Shown: positions 22,526 to 35,377 of the stretch, piece after piece | Position numbering within the stretch: position 1 is the first letter of the stretch | How the letters are laid out: the number at the start of each line of letters is the position of its first letter | DNA from: Orobanche coerulescens | Taxonomy: Eukaryota > Streptophyta > Magnoliopsida > Lamiales > Orobanchaceae | DNA: 64,000 nucleotides | Reading direction: 5' to 3' | Assembly (NCBI GenBank): GCA_033398695.1 | Contig: CM065806.1 | Location: 37,783,001 to 37,847,000, forward strand | Notes under the pieces: model-generated | Told to the model about the DNA's origin: nothing | Seen by the model: only the letters and a program-made list of their open reading frames with translations | The model's database searches: none | Program-made: the position numbers and the translations under genes

Positions 22526-24464
22526 ATGAACACTCGTTCATCTCGAGTGCCTTTAGAAACTTTCATCCCGGAAGTAGAAGCCTTTGCCCGAAGAACAAGT
22601 GCTACCTCAAGGAAACTAAGAAGAGATCTTTTTGAAGACATGGAGAGAGCGGGAGATAACGTGGGAAGGGAAAACACGAACGAGAATGCAATAATCCAAG
22701 ACAACGAGGGCGGAAGAATTGAAAATCCAACAACTAGGGTGCAATCAATTCGGGATGGATTCCGACCAAAACTAGACCGAAACTTTGGAGGAATCACTCA
22801 TGTTTCAATAAACGCCCTAAACTTCGAGTTGAAGCCCGCCTTAATTTCAATGGTTCAACAAAATCAATTTGGAGGATTTGCTATCGAAGATCCACATGCC
22901 CATCTCACTCATTTCATGCAAATATGTGATACTATCAAAATGAATGGAGTCTAGGATGATGCAATACGCTTACGATTGTTTCCATCTCTTTGAGAGAGAA
23001 AGCAAGAAATTGGCTTGGAACTTTAGCTCCCGGAAGTATAAAGACATGGGAAGAATTGAGCGAAAAATTTTTGTTCAAATTTTTCCCACCAAACAAGACA
23101 ATCAAGCTAAAAAGTGAGATTACTCAATTTCATCAATTGGACTCCGAACCGTTATATGAAGCTTGAGAACGTTTTAAAGATCTACTAAGGCGATGCCCTC
23201 GACATGGTTTCCCCGAAGTCCAACAAATGTGTTTCTTTTACAATGGTCTTATGGGAGAAACAAGAAATTTTATTGATGATTCCGCGGGAGGGGCATTGCT
23301 AGCAAGGAGCACTGAAGAAGCTTATGGATTGATCGAAGAAATGGCTATGAATAGCTATCAATGGTCGATGGAAAGAGCAAATATTAGAAGGGTGGATGAG
23401 ATATCCGATTCGGATCCTATAAAGGCACTAACCGCGCAAATGACGATGTTAACTACTCAATTGGGGGCTCTAACAAAAGGAAGTGATTCGAAAGGAGCTT
23501 CTCAAGGAAGTTAAAGTTCACTACCGTCCGATCCATTGGAGGAGGCACATTACATTAATAATCGGAGTTACAACAATTTCCGGAATAATCCATCACCGGG
23601 CTTCTACTATCCCTCCAATCGAAATCATGAAAATTTTAGCTATGCTAATCCAAAGAATGCTTTGCAACCACCGGCCGGATTCAAAGTGTCGAATGGTGAG
23701 ATAATTGAAGAAGCAAAGCCGACGTCAAATCTCGAGAATATTCTCGCTACCTTCATGATGGAGACAAAAAGCCGATTTAGTCGAGATGAGGAGAAATTAG
23801 ACAAAATCGAAGGCCATATCACTCAATTAGCTACCACCATGGGAGCTCAAATGAAAAATCTCGAAACTCAAGTCGGACAATTAGCTAAAGTTTTCGGGAG
23901 TCAACATCACCGGGGACAATTTCCGAGCAATACCGAAGTGAATCCAAAAGAGTCTTGTCAAGCGATCACTTTAAGAAGTGGAACGAATTATGAAGGGCCA
24001 AAGATGCCAAGGGTCCAACAAAAAGAGGGAGTCAAGGAGGATCAAATCGAAATTATAGAGGAAGAAGGGAAGCATGATACATCTAAGGGGGCTGAGAAGC
24101 TTAAAATATCTTCTAACTCTACTCCTAACATTTCTCTCCCTTTTCCTCAACGTTTCAAAAAGAAAAAGTTAGATGCACAATTCGCAAAGTTTCTAGACAT
24201 CTTCAAGAAAATTAATATCAATATTCCTTTTGCAGATGCTTTGGAACAAATGCTTAACTACGCAAAATTCTTGAAGGATGTGATGTCAAGAAAAAGAGAG
24301 ATGGAAGAGCATGAGACGGTTAAACTAACCGAAGAATGTAGCGCTATTATCCAACGCAAATTACCTCAAAAGCTTAAGGATCCTGGAAGCTTTACTGTTC
24401 CATGCACCATTGGAAACGTCTCATTTGATATAGCTTTGTGTGATTTAGGTGCTTCGATAACCTT
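22526..24464 (+). pseudogene. Element G gag and start of protease, broken
   Basis: Gag packages element RNA. The frame starts MNTRSSRVPLETF and includes the retrotransposon Gag core (AHLTHFMQICDTIKMNGV, then a TAG at about 22952; MCFFYNGLMGETRNFIDDSAGG at 23227). A second stop ends the block at 23512 and the text resumes at 23536 with the Tyr/Asn-rich linker and a coiled coil (DEEKLDKIEGHITQLATTM). SCQAITLRSGTNYEGP and LDAQFAKFLDIFKKINI are typical Athila Gag-pol text. It runs into the aspartic protease active site CDLGASI at about 24445, where a frameshift occurs. At least two stops and two shifts make it non-functional. Confidence 0.85.
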
Positions 24465-25493
24465 ATGCCTCTATCTATTTTCAGGAAATTAGGTGTCGGA
24501 GAAATAAAAGCCACAACGGTTATGTTACAATTGGCGGATCGATCCATAACACATCCCAAGGGGATTGTTGAAGATGTGCTTGTAAAAGTCGATAAATTTA
24601 TATTTCCAGCGGATTTTGTAGTTCTTGATATGGAAGAAGACGAAGATCTACCACTTATCCTTGGACGTCCATTTTTAGCAATGAGAAAGGCTCTTATTGA
24701 TGTTGAAAGGGGAGAATTAACACTACGTGTTAACGATGAGCATGTTCTATTTTCTATATTTAAAGCTATGAAATCTCATGATGATACGGAATATTGCAAT
24801 GTTATTGACCATATAAGCTCGTATGGAAAGAAAAAAATCTTACACTCATTGTCTTCGGATCCGTTGGAGTTTGTTCTTACGAACTCATGTTTTTCTAGTG
24901 ATTCAACTTTGGAGTTTGACGATTCTGACTTGTTTGATTATGTTTCTGAATTAAATTCTCTACAGGAAGAAACACAAATCAATAAATCCGATGATTTTGA
25001 CAAAGAGGAGTATGAAGTAGTTGCGGAAATCAAGCTGATGGACGACTCGAACATGTCCAATGACATGGTGCAAAATTTTGGGTCCGTTTCATCTCAATCG
25101 GATTTATCTCAACCAAGATTGGACCTTAAAGCCCTCCCGGAACACCTCAAGTATGCATTTCTAGATGATAACAATACCAATCCGGTAATTGTATCCTCTT
25201 CACTTTCATCCACTCAACTAGATAAATTGCTTCGTGTATTGAGAGCACATAAGTCGACTATAGGATGGTCTATCTCAGATTTGAAGGGAATTAGCCCTTC
25301 CATATGCATGCATATGATTTTGCTTGAAGAAATTTTTAAACCTAAAGTGCAAAATCAACAAAGACTTAATCCCATAATGAAAGAAGTGGTGAAAAGGGAA
25401 GTGCTAAAACTATTAGATGCCGGAATGATATATCCAATTTCCGATAGTGAGTGGGTGAGTCCTATGCAAGTTGTATCAAAAAGGGAGGGATGA
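24465..25493 (+). pseudogene. Element G protease C-terminus and pol linker
   Basis: Translation continues the protease after the frameshift: MPLSIFRKLGVGE, FVVLDMEEDEDLPLILGRPFL (the flap and ILGRPFL end of Athila proteases), then a long acidic linker and the entry to RT (SDLKGISPSICMHMI, LLDAGMIYPISDSEWVSP). The first residues overlap the end of the upstream frame, so one indel near 24465 separates them. Another shift at 25490 breaks into RT. Confidence 0.85.
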
Positions 25494-26499
25494 CCGTAAC
25501 CAAAGACGAGAAAGATGAATTAATTGCTATGAGAGTAGTTACGGGATGGCGAGTGTGTATAGACTATAAGGATTTAAATGCGGCTACTCACAAAGACCAT
25601 TTTCCCCTTCCCTTCATTGATTAAATGCTTGATAGATTGGCGGGGCATGAATTTTTCTGTTTTCTTGATTGATATTCAGGATATAATCAAATCTACATAA
25701 CACCGGAAGATCAAGAAAAAATGGCTTTTACATGTCCTTATGGAATTTATGCTTATCGTAGAATGCCGTTTGGTTTATGTAATGCCCCAACCACGTTTCA
25801 ACGTTGCATGATGGATATCTTTCATGGTTTGATCGAAAATATAATGGAAGTTTTCATGGATGATTTTTCGGTGTTTGGAAATTCATTTGATCATTGCTTG
25901 CATAATCTCACTTTAGTTTTGCAGCGATGTGAATACACTAATCTCGTGCTGAATTGGGAGAAATGCCACTTTATGGTGCAAGAAGGAATTGTCCTAGGCC
26001 ATAGAGTGTCCGCCGCCGGTTTGGAGGTTGATAGGGCGAAAATTGTCGCCATTGAGAAACTTCCCCCGCCGAAGAATGAAAAAGCAATTAGGAGTTTTCT
26101 TGGGCACGCGGGTTTTTATAGGAGAATCATAAAAGACTTTTCAAAAACCACTAAACTTTTGAGTAAATTGTTAGAAAAAGATACCACTTTCATTCTTTAT
26201 AACGAATGTTTGCAGGCATTTGAGACTTTAAAGAAGGCATTAGTGAGTGCTCCTATCCTCGTGGTACCGGATTGGTCTCAACCTTTTGAGATCATGTGTG
26301 ATGCAAGTGATTATGCGGTCGGAGCTGTGTTGGGACAACGTCGTGAGAAACTCTTTCGGGCTATTTATTATGCAATCAAAAGATTGGACAGAGCCCAACA
26401 AAATTATACAACAACGGAGAAAGAAATACTTTCCGTGGTATTCGATTTTGATAATTTCTGATCATACTTAATTGGGACAAAGACGATAGTACACACGGA
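25494..26499 (+). pseudogene. Element G reverse transcriptase and partial RNase H
   Basis: RT copies element RNA into DNA. Readable RT blocks are WRVCIDYKDLNAATHKDHFPLPF, two stops (25622, 25669), YGIYAYRRMPFGLCNAPTTFQ and the catalytic VFMDDFSVFG. They are followed by the connection and RNase H region (FEIMCDASDYAVGAVLGQR, TTTEKEILSVVFDFDNF). A TGA at 26459 likely replaced CGA (Arg), after which the frame continues [12 protein letters not shown]. At about 26498 the sequence switches to minus-strand element B, so the rest of RNase H is absent. Confidence 0.9.
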
Positions 26500-26986
26500 G
26501 ATGTAAGGCGTGCTCCTCCCGACTCCGTGAGTAGATCAGAATGTCATCGATAAAGACGACTACGAATTTATCTAGATACTCAATAAAAACTTTGTTCATT
26601 AACTGCATGAACACTCCTGGGGCATTGGTTAGCGCAAAAGGCATAACCACAAACTCGTAATGGCCATATCTCGTCCGAAAGGCAGCTTTCGGTATATCGA
26701 TGTCCCGAATCCTCAACTGGTAGTATCCCGATCGCAAATCAATCTTCGAAAAGACTGTCGTCCCCTGAAGCTGATCAAACAAGTCGTCGATCCGGGGCAA
26801 AGGGTATTTATTTTTGATGGTCAGCTTGTTTAATTCTCGATAATCGATGCATAAACGAAGCGACCCATCCTTCTTCTTAACAAAAAGTATGGGCGCACCC
26901 CAAGGCGATGCGCTCGGTCGAATATACCCTTTATCTAACAATTCTCCCAACTGATTCTTCAACTCTAACATCTCCGACGGTGCCAT
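26500..26986 (-). pseudogene. Element B truncated copy: RT, cut off after the catalytic motif
   Basis: The minus-strand text runs [54 protein letters not shown] and the catalytic [12 protein letters not shown]. It then stops at REEHALHLR, where G sequence begins. The downstream half of RT, RNase H and integrase are missing. The junction shows no LTR, so it is a deletion breakpoint and not a normal end. Confidence 0.9.
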
Positions 26987-26998
26987 ACGGTACGGTTC

Positions 26999-28836
26999 TC
27001 AAGAAATAGGGGCTGCATTCGGCTCAAGATCGATAGGAAACTCCACCTCTCGCTGCGGTGGTAACCCCGGCAAGTCGTCTGGGAAAATATCGGGATACTC
27101 ACTAACAACTGGAATTGACGACATGTCAACTCCACCATCCTCCGCCTGCAGAGCGTAACACCAATAGCCGATACAACCCTGGTTCAGAAGTTTCATCGCC
27201 TTTAAGGCGCTAATCACACTCCCCGATCTCCCCGGCTTTCGACCGATGAGGGTATGCTCGGTGCCGTCCTCAGCTACTATCGAGATGGTACGAGTCCGAA
27301 AGTTCATGATAGCACCGTGACGCTCTAACCAATCGTCCCCGAGGATTAAATCCTCACCCTTAAGGTCTATAACAATGAGATTTGAGGGCCAATCTCGGCT
27401 CCCGATCCTCACGGGGCAATCCCTAACTTCCCGGTCCCCAACCATACGATCCCCGCTAGGCGTACCCACCACAAACGGTTCACACTCAAACAAGCAGTTA
27501 AAGCCAATACGATTCAGACAATCCGATGCAATAACGAAATGGGTAGCACCCGAATCAAAAAGCACGGAAACTGGATGAGTAAGGATCTGAGTGGTACCTG
27601 ACGCCACCGGAATGTCCGCCTCCTCTGTGCGCCTCATCTGGTACAATCGGGGGTGAACTGAACCCGAACTCGAGGCTGCGCGGCGATCCGGCTGTCCCCG
27701 ACCCCTACCACGACCCGAACCCTGCGGAACATGAGTAGCTGGAGTATTGTGATCCCTCTGATCGGTAGTGGTAGTCAGAACTCTAGCGGCCCTGGTGGAT
27801 CTCTCACAATGAGCTGCCCGATGCCCGGTCTGTCCACAATTAAAGCAATTAATGGGAGGAGAAGGGCAATCCTTCATCAAATGCTCATATTGGTTGCAGT
27901 TAAAACAAACCCTGCCGCCAGAAGCAACGGACTGAACTGAACGATTACCCTGAGATCCACCGGCCTGATGGAACGGCCTCTTCCCCGGTATGGGAGCGAA
28001 CGAGACCTCAAAAACTGACCACCCTTCCCGGTTGAGAATCCACTGGTAGTCTTCTGCTTCTTAGCTTCCGAAACTGACTCTGATTCCGGAACGTCCATCT
28101 CGATCGCTAGAGCGCGATCCTGGTATTCCTTCAAAGTGGCACACATGAGCGGCGCCATACTCTGCCTAATATGCGGCTTCATTCGCATATTGAAGTAACG
28201 GATTTTATCAGCCTCCTTTCTTACTTGATCTCTTACAAAACCCAACTGCTGATTGTAAGAAATGATGGCCTGAGAAATAGGCACATCCTGAGGTGTAGCA
28301 GTGAAGAATTCCACAATTCTGCGCTCCTTGACTGGCGGCGGACAATACTCTGCTTCCATAGCAGCCTTGAATTCTTCCCAAGTAGCTCGACGGTCTCTGG
28401 GCACAACGGCCTCCCACCATTCCGCAGCTTCCTTATCCAGGAGGTATTGGGCAATATGTACCCTCCTGTCTTCAGGACAAGCTACGGCATCAAAGGTCCT
28501 AGACAACTGAAAGAGCCAATTCTCCCAACCGAGGGAGTCAGAAGATCCGGAGAAATGAGGAGGGTGCATCTTAGTCACCGTCTGAAGCCACTTACTAGCT
28601 TCCTCTTCAGGTGTCGGGGGCGGATTATGGTGTCCACCCTGAGCTATCTGAGCAAGCTGGGCTACTAACTGCTGAAGTACGGAAGTAGCCCCGGCATCGG
28701 CATTATTACCCGACGGTACTGAGTGAGAGGCTGAGTCCGCAGACGACTGAGAAAGTGAGCCCTCTTCATTATCAGCACCCCGACCACGGCCTCGGCCGCG
28801 TCCCCTAGCTGGTCTACCACGACGACCTCTCAACAT
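26999..28836 (-). pseudogene. Element B truncated copy: gag and protease
   Basis: Gag starts at 28836 (MLRGRRGRPARGRGRG), which is supported by the same start in the complete copy and in F. The capsid-like core is HFSGSSDSLGWENWLFQL... EAAEWWEAVV ... FTATPQDVPISQAI. A one-base deletion near 27997 (gggagcgaac where the other copy reads gggagcagaac) shifts the frame. The shifted frame carries two zinc knuckles (the second is CFNCGQTGHRAAHC) and the protease [14 protein letters not shown] with LILGDDWL. A TGA at 26999-27001 replaces the CGA (Arg) of the other copy and ends the frame before RT. Confidence 0.88.
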
Positions 28837-29073
28837 ACTAGAGGAAGAATGAAAAGAACAAGATCAGAAAGATTCACAATTGACAAAGTTGGTATCACAA
28901 TTCACAATCTCAAACAACGTAGGAAAACGAATACAGAAATATAAGAGTTCGAGGAGACTTACAGCCACGGGTCGCACGGAAAGACGATAGCATGATGATA
29001 TTAGGCTCAATGACTGACTCTAATGACACAGCCGACAGACCCAAAAGTTTACCGACAGCCTAGGTATTCAAAA

Positions 29074-29090
29074 CCTAAGCTCCGATACCA
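29074..29090 (-). other. PBS of the truncated element B copy
   Basis: The minus strand reads TGGTATCGGAGCTTAGG next to the LTR at 29095, matching tRNA-Met. Confidence 0.85.
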
Positions 29091-29465
29091 TAAATGTAAC
29101 ACCCCAATTCACAACTGGGACATTACACGCCGTAGAATCCTCGTGAGGTCTACCAGGCTAACATATGACATATAAACCACAATATAATCACAAATGATGC
29201 ACTCAAAAGTAAATAAGGTCGTGGCCTCGGCCAAAACATTTTAACGGCATACATGAGTAGAAGTTAAATACCAATCCATTGCCCACGCAGGGGACTTAAA
29301 CCAAGTTTCAAAGTAACAGTCTAACTCCAGTACTCGACAAATGCAATGATAAAACATAAAAATACAGACTCGAGCCACATCATCAAGCCAGCCCATCCTT
29401 TGCGTGCGTGTCCCGTGCCTGCTCCTCAGCTCTCCCGGTACCTGAAATGCATAAGACGCATTTCC

Positions 29466-29497
29466 CCCATTTAAGGGGTTAGCATTCGAATAGCTAG
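29466..29497 (-). other. Tandem hairpin pair in the shared element B LTR
   Basis: CCCC-atttaa-GGGG (29466-29479) is followed by TAGC-ATTCGAAT-A-GCTA (29481-29497), which has an ATTCGAAT core and one bulged base. It is in the same order and position as the E and A pair but differs in sequence. The other LTR has it at about 44456-44488. Confidence 0.6.
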
Positions 29498-29639
29498 TGC
29501 AAGTACACAATTACACAACATTATATAGAAAAACGATTTTACACCATCATCTCAATCAGAAATCATTTGCCATAAATATTCCGGAATACTACCTTGGCAA
29601 TCAAATCAGTTCCAATCATCACGATATCACAAAATCACA

Positions 29640-29865
29640 ACTGGTATCCCGTGGCCGTACCCCTTAGTATCGACCCCCAGACATCCCGTCGAACGCTCCG
29701 GGTGGGATACCACTTCCGTGGCCGTACCCCTTAGTATCGACCCCCAGACATCCCGTCGGACATTCCGGGTGGAAGTTCAATCACACACGCACCCAAGTCC
29801 ACTTCCACGGCCGTACCCCTTAGTATCGACCCCCAGACATCCCGTCGGACACTCCGGGTGGAAGG
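29640..29865. repeat. LTR minisatellite of element B
   Basis: There are three units of ccgtaccccttagtatcgac, CCCAGACATCCCGTCGGAC and ccgggtgg, spaced 67 and 89 bp apart, with matching flanks (ggtatccc…gggatacc and acttcc…ggaag) that are inverted within units. The second LTR has the same block at about 44630-44855. Confidence 0.8.
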
Positions 29866-30577
29866 AACACAACACACGCACCAAAAAATAACAATTCATC
29901 ATTCATTTCGAAAATCACAACATACATAACGAAATGTAATACATGTACTTGCCTTGAACACGACGAAACAAGGGAAACAACGAAGGAATAGGTTTTGGTC
30001 CGAACAATCCTCCCAAATCCGCTCCTAACACAATAACGGTATACAACAAGCCTCAATAATGCGGAAAGGTAAGAATTAATCCTAATTCTACCCATTGGGG
30101 CAATTCATCGGACACCAAGAGTGCATAAGGAAATGAAATCGGTCAACGGTGAAATAACGGGATTTCATCCCAACCAATAACAAGAAAACCAAAGGTCACG
30201 TGTATACTATCAAAATCGAATAACAACATCGGTTAATTCGGATTAAAACACAAGATCACCACCAAACCCTCCCCAAAATGTAACACCCCCAAAATATCCC
30301 GAGGTATTACAGTGCCGTGAATCCCACGTGGGACCCACAAGGCTAATTAAAAAAAATAGGCATTTTAAGAAAATCGTGATAAAACCTCAAATTCAAGGGT
30401 TACATGACGTGAAACGAAAGATTTAAGGAAAAAATGTAATTCGAAGAATTATTACACAACAAATGTTTTTAAAAAAAAAAACAATTTATTCCAATTTAAG
30501 CAACGGTTAAAGATAATCCCAACACCGCTCAAGTCTGACCGGACCCCTCGGGAATGTCCTGCACATGATGAACAATT

Positions 30578-30607
30578 TTACCTGGTATGACGAGTCATAC
30601 CAGGTAA
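30578..30607 (-). other. Perfect 14-bp hairpin in element C 3' LTR
   Basis: TTACCTGGTATGAC-GA-GTCATACCAGGTAA is a perfect inverted repeat with a two-base loop. The other LTR has it unchanged at 36167-36196. It lies about 300 bp from the LTR's 3' end, near the position where A, B and E have their hairpin pairs. Confidence 0.85.
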
Positions 30608-31944
30608 CCAGATTCAGAGAATGCATATCAAATAACAACTACTAACAACAGTATACGACATTTTTACAATCACCGAACCTAGTAATCACAAGGAATATTT
30701 CACCACTTTACCGACGTGTCTCTCTCTTTATCACATAAACCCCCAAGGTCGCAACCAAGGGTCACGGAAGTATCCACACGGGAATACCCCGGAACATAGG
30801 TGCCCAATTCGGGTCTTACCCCCTAACACATTTCCACGCGGGTACCATACAGGTTTTATCCCCAACACATCGGCCCATTTATACATCTATAGAAAAAGAC
30901 AACGTCGGCTTTTATCAAAATGGCACGTACACACATATGGTATAACATTGATATTAGAAATTCACGAGCAAGATTTCACTTGCCTGTGATCCGATAGTAG
31001 GTGCTTTATGATAACGAAGTCCCCACGCCCGTTCGAGCTTAACCTAGCCACGAAACATCCGATTAACACCTCGTACGGACCATAATGAATAAAACTAGTC
31101 TCCCTTTTCTAACCGGATTCCTAGTGTAGTTTTATTTGTCGGTATGAGTATCGTTTCCAAGTTTTCAAGTGTCGTGTACCATTATCTCGTTCAATCTTAT
31201 AGTTAACATTAGGTATATCGATTTATTCAAGAAGATAATCCTACCATTCTTCGGTTGTCAATGGATTATTATGGCGAAATCGAATCCTATGCTTTCTATT
31301 ATAATTCTATATTCCGAATACTACAATCGACGAATTTTATTGCACAATAACTCCGGTGGTTTAACAACCCATATTGATTATACTATCGAATTACTTCCTT
31401 AGTTTTGCTAAGTGTCAAAAATCAAAGGTGAGGGTAGCTACGAACAATGGAACATACGGTGACGGATTACTATGAATTTGCCCACAATTGATTCGTCAAA
31501 TTTTACATTCCTAGTGATGATTTGAAGTGAAATTTCGTTTGTATGAAACTAAACATATAAGAAACGGAATTTACGGTTACCACAATTTCATCCGACAAGA
31601 TTGTCTATGAAGTTTAGCAAAATCTACCCCATACCCGCAATATAACAAGTATAACTAAGAAAACATCGAAGATATAACTCCAGGGATTGGTGGCTTACCT
31701 TTGGAAGAAGAAGAATAGTGAAGATAGTTGGCGGATTCACAAGAACTACGAGGAGAACGAGAAGTGACTTGAACGACTTGGATAATCTTCACCGAAGCTC
31801 AAGAATCTACCTCCTCAATGTTAATTCAAGTGTTGAAGGCTTAAGAACCAGGTATAGGGCTAGGAATTTCTCCAAGGGTAGTAGTGACTTGGTGTTGGGA
31901 CGCAAATGAAGAAGGGAGTTATCATTTTATAAAGCTGGATTTAG

Positions 31945-32240
31945 ATAACGACGTTAACGATAAGAGTGTTACGTACGTAAGGTGTATTACGTGCGTAATG
32001 CGGTGCGATGACAACGCACGTAAGGAACTAGCGCCCGAAATGTGCCCAAGTGTTACGACGTTAATTCTTGGGCATTACGTACGTAACAAGCAGTTGACTC
32101 GTTTGTCATCTAGCGCCGAAAGTAGCCCTATCCGTGTCAAAGGAAGATTACGGTGGAGACCGACCTACCGTTACGTCGTAATGTGGCCGCCTTAACGTCG
32201 TAACCATTGAAATTTAGCGTCGTTAGGCATGGGTTATAGC
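31945..32240 (-). promoter_or_regulatory. TTACGTACGTAA palindrome array with TATA box, element C 3' LTR
   Basis: Palindromes such as GTTACGTACGTAA (31969), ATTACGTACGTAAC (32077) and many shortened forms (AACGACGTT, TTACGTCGTAA) fill about 300 bp starting 260 bp from the LTR start. On the minus strand they are followed directly by CTTTATAAAATG (31923-31934), a good TATA box. Several palindromes are one to three bases shorter than in the 5' LTR. Confidence 0.65.
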
Positions 32241-32502
32241 GTCGTTAGGCAGAAATTTTAGCCTCAAACACATTCTAACCATCTCGGGTGACCATCCCTT
32301 CCTCGTCAACAATTATCGGGGAACAAGGCGTTGGCCACCGTCATATTCGCACCGACGATCGTCTCACGGCATCAAGGTGTGTCACCTCGTTCGTTCACAT
32401 TGTACAATTATATAGCACTCAATGGAATACATAAATAGAAATGACGTCATATTACCAAACATTCATACAAAGTAATCAAGCATGGAATACTGAGGTATTA
32501 CA

Positions 32503-33137
32503 TATCACCCCTCTTAAAATAGTTTCGTCACGAAACTTAAGAAAATAACTCGGGATGACTCTCCTTCATGCTCGACTCGGTTTCCCAAGTCGCCTCTTCC
32601 GTGCCGTGGTGCGACCACCGAATCTTCACGAGGGGTATGGCTTTATTTCTTAACATCTTCACACGCCGATCCGTAATGGCGATCGGTATCTCCCTAAAGG
32701 TGGCGTCATCGGAAATTTCCACTTCTTGAAATTGAGCTTGTGGCTCGGGTCATAGACATACTTCCTTAATGGGAGACGTGAAAAACATTATGCACTCCAT
32801 CCAGTGCGGCGGTAGAGCTAATCGATACGCGAGTTTTCCTACCCGGTCCAATATCTCAAACGGACCTATAAATCTCGGGCTTAACTTGCCCTTCTGGCCG
32901 AAACGCCGAATGCCTCGCATAGGTGATACTTTGACCCAAACATGATCCCCGACCGTAAATTCTAGCAGTCATTGCCGGTTCGGCATAAGATTTCTGCCGG
33001 CTCTGTGCGGCCAGCATGTGTTTCCGAACTATAGAGATCTTCTTAATGGACTCCTGGATAAGATCCAACTCGGTAACCGCGGTGTCGGAGGCATCATCCC
33101 AGCATAATGGTGACTTGCATCTTCGCCCATACAGGGC
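32503..33137 (-). pseudogene. Element C integrase C-terminus and chromodomain-like tail
   Basis: After a TAG at about 33136 (FEALYGRR context with Glu to stop) the minus strand reads through frameshifted fragments ending in VKIRWSHHGTEEATWETESSM and SHPELFS. The last part matches the chromodomain-like C-terminus of Tekay integrases, thought to guide insertion into heterochromatin. It is followed by the polypurine tract beside the 3' LTR. It is not translatable as one frame. Confidence 0.7.
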
Positions 33138-33791
33138 CTAAAACGGTGCCATACCTATGCTTGCATGCCAGCTGTTGTTGTACGAGAACTCCACCAACCC
33201 CAAATGTCTAGCCCAATCCTTTCCCCAATCGAGCACGCACGCCCTCAACATATCTTCCAAGGTTTGAATCGTCCGCTCGGTCTGTCCATCTGTCTGAGGA
33301 TGATAAGCCGTGCTAAAGTGTATCTGTGTCCCCATAGCTTTATGGACGGCTTTCCAAAAATGAGACACATATCTGGTGTCCCTATCCGAAATGATGGACG
33401 AGGGAACACCATGTAGCCTTACGATTTCTCTGATGAAAATGACAGCCAGCTGCTCTGTCCCGGTTGTCTCTTGAATAGGAATAAAATGTGCTGACTTTGT
33501 CAATCGATCAACAATGACCCAAATCGTATCCTTTCCTCCCACCGCCGTGGGTAGCTTAGTGACAAAGTCAATTGATATGCTCTCCCATTTCCACTCCGGG
33601 ATGGGTAGGGGTTGCATAATTCCAGCTGGTCTGCGGTGTTCGATCTTCACTTGTTGGCATGTCATACATCGGGCGACGAACCTAGCAACCTCCCACTTCA
33701 TGTTTTTCCACCAAAAACTCTGTCTTAGATCCTTGTACATCTTGCTTGCTCCGGGGTGAATAGAATAAGGGGTGGAGTGCGCCTCCTTCAA
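33138..33791 (-). pseudogene. Element C integrase
   Basis: Integrase inserts the DNA copy into the genome. The HHCC zinc finger (HPGASKMYKDL...CMTCQQVK) is followed by the catalytic core with Asp in ISIDFVTKLP, Asp in IISDRDTRY and Glu in GQTERTIQTL, all present. The frame ends at a TAG directly after MAPF. A frameshift upstream (33842-33906) separates it from RNase H. Confidence 0.88.
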
Positions 33792-33841
33792 TATAGTTTG
33801 CTTGATCCGTCATTTGATGGAATACATATTGTTCTTGAACC

Positions 33842-35377
33842 TCACGAGTCACCACGAATCTTATAGTCGGAAACATCCCCTCTCTCGATTCTTTCACCAA
33901 TCGCACGTAATTCAGGATCTTCCATCTGTGCTAGACGTATCTCGTCTAGTAAGGACGAAAGTATATTGATTGAGCATAATCGTCCTTGCCTACGTTGTAT
34001 CCATACTTCGGTGTTGCTTCTCCTGATCTCTTGCTGCAGTTTGGGCTGAACTGTTATGCTGGATACCATCACCTCTTGTGTAGTTTTCCGACTAAGAGCG
34101 TCAGCTACCACGTTGGCTTTTCCGGGATGATAGGAAATTTCCACATCGTAGTCCTTGATTAGCTCCAACCAACGCCTCTGTCTCATGTTTAGTTCTCTCT
34201 GCGTGAAGATATATTTCAAACTCTTATGGTCCGTGAAAACTTTGCAAGTAACTCCGTAAAGATAGTGCCTCCAAATCTTGAGGGCATGCACCACCGCGGC
34301 TAGCTCCAAGTCATGTGTCGGGTAATTTACTTCGTACGGCTTCAGTTGTCGGGATGCGTACGCAACGACTCTGCCATTCTGCATGAAGACACATCCTAGT
34401 CCATGCTTGGATGCATCCGTTTATATAATGAATCCTTCTGTACCCTGTGGTATCACTAGTACTGGGGCAGTAGTTAACCTTCTCTTGAGCTCGTCGAAGC
34501 TCTTCTGGCAGTCTGCAGTCCATACAAATTTGGTGCTCTTTCTCAGTAGGTTCGTTAACGGTCGGGCGATACAGGAAAAAGCCTCGACGAATCTTCGATA
34601 GTAACCCGCCAATCCTAGGAAGCTCCTAACCTCTTTGACATTCTTCGGGGGTTCCCAACTCGTTATTGTCTCGATTTTTTGTGGGTCGACCTTGACACCT
34701 TCTGCCGAAACAATATGCCCGAGAAAAGTTACCTCCGGCATCCAGAATTCGCACTTGGATAGTTTCGCATAAAGTTGGTGTTGTCTTAACACGCCCAGCA
34801 CTTGCCTCAAATGTTCCTCGTGTTCCTGTCGGCTTCGAGAATATATCAGGATGTCATCGATAAAAACCACCACGCATTTATCGAGGAAATCAATCAAAAC
34901 TCTATTCATCAGTTCCATGAAAATGGCTGGGGCATTAGTCAACCCGAATGATACCACGATGTATTCGTAATGTCCATACCTCGACCGAAATGCAGTCTTG
35001 GGTATATCTTCCTCCCGAATCCTCAATTGGTGATATCCGGACCGTAAATCGATCTTTGAAAACACGACTGCCCCTTGTAACTGATCCAAGAGGTCGTCAA
35101 TCCTTGGTAGTGGATAACGATTCTTGATAGTAACCTTATTCAGCTCCCTGTAGTCGATGCACAAGCGTAGAGAGTTATCTTTCTTCTTAACGAAAAGTAC
35201 CGGCGCGCCCCACGGCGAGGTGCTTGGGCGGATCAACCCTTTCTCCAACAGATTTTCGAGCTGTATCTTTAATTCCTTCATCTCGGCCGGTGCCATTCTG
35301 TAAGGAGCTTTGGAAATAGGTCTCGTCCCCGGTTCGAGTTCAATGGTAAGGTCAACTTCTCGGTGCGGTGGCGCCAC
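33842..35377 (-). pseudogene. Element C reverse transcriptase and RNase H
   Basis: RT motifs are [47 protein letters not shown] text and the catalytic [12 protein letters not shown], then [16 protein letters not shown] in place of Tyr (near 34405-34422, GFII-stop-TDAS) interrupts at the start of RNase H, which resumes [25 protein letters not shown], ending with [12 protein letters not shown]. The start of this frame overlaps the shifted protease frame by 100 bp. Confidence 0.88.

Larger units (their letters stand above)
30279..32502 (-). repeat. 3' LTR of element C
   Basis: It is 2224 bp long, TGTAACACCC to GAGGTATTACA. It contains the long hairpin at 30578-30607 and the ACGTACGT array at about 31945-32240. 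Confidence 0.92.

Noticed and set aside
22229..22797. Minus-strand frames opposite the G leader and gag
   Set aside because: They are antisense shadows of the gag region and have no homology features.
31718..32195. Plus-strand frames in the element C LTR
   Set aside because: They lie antisense in the promoter region across the palindrome array. The other LTR has different frames at the same place.
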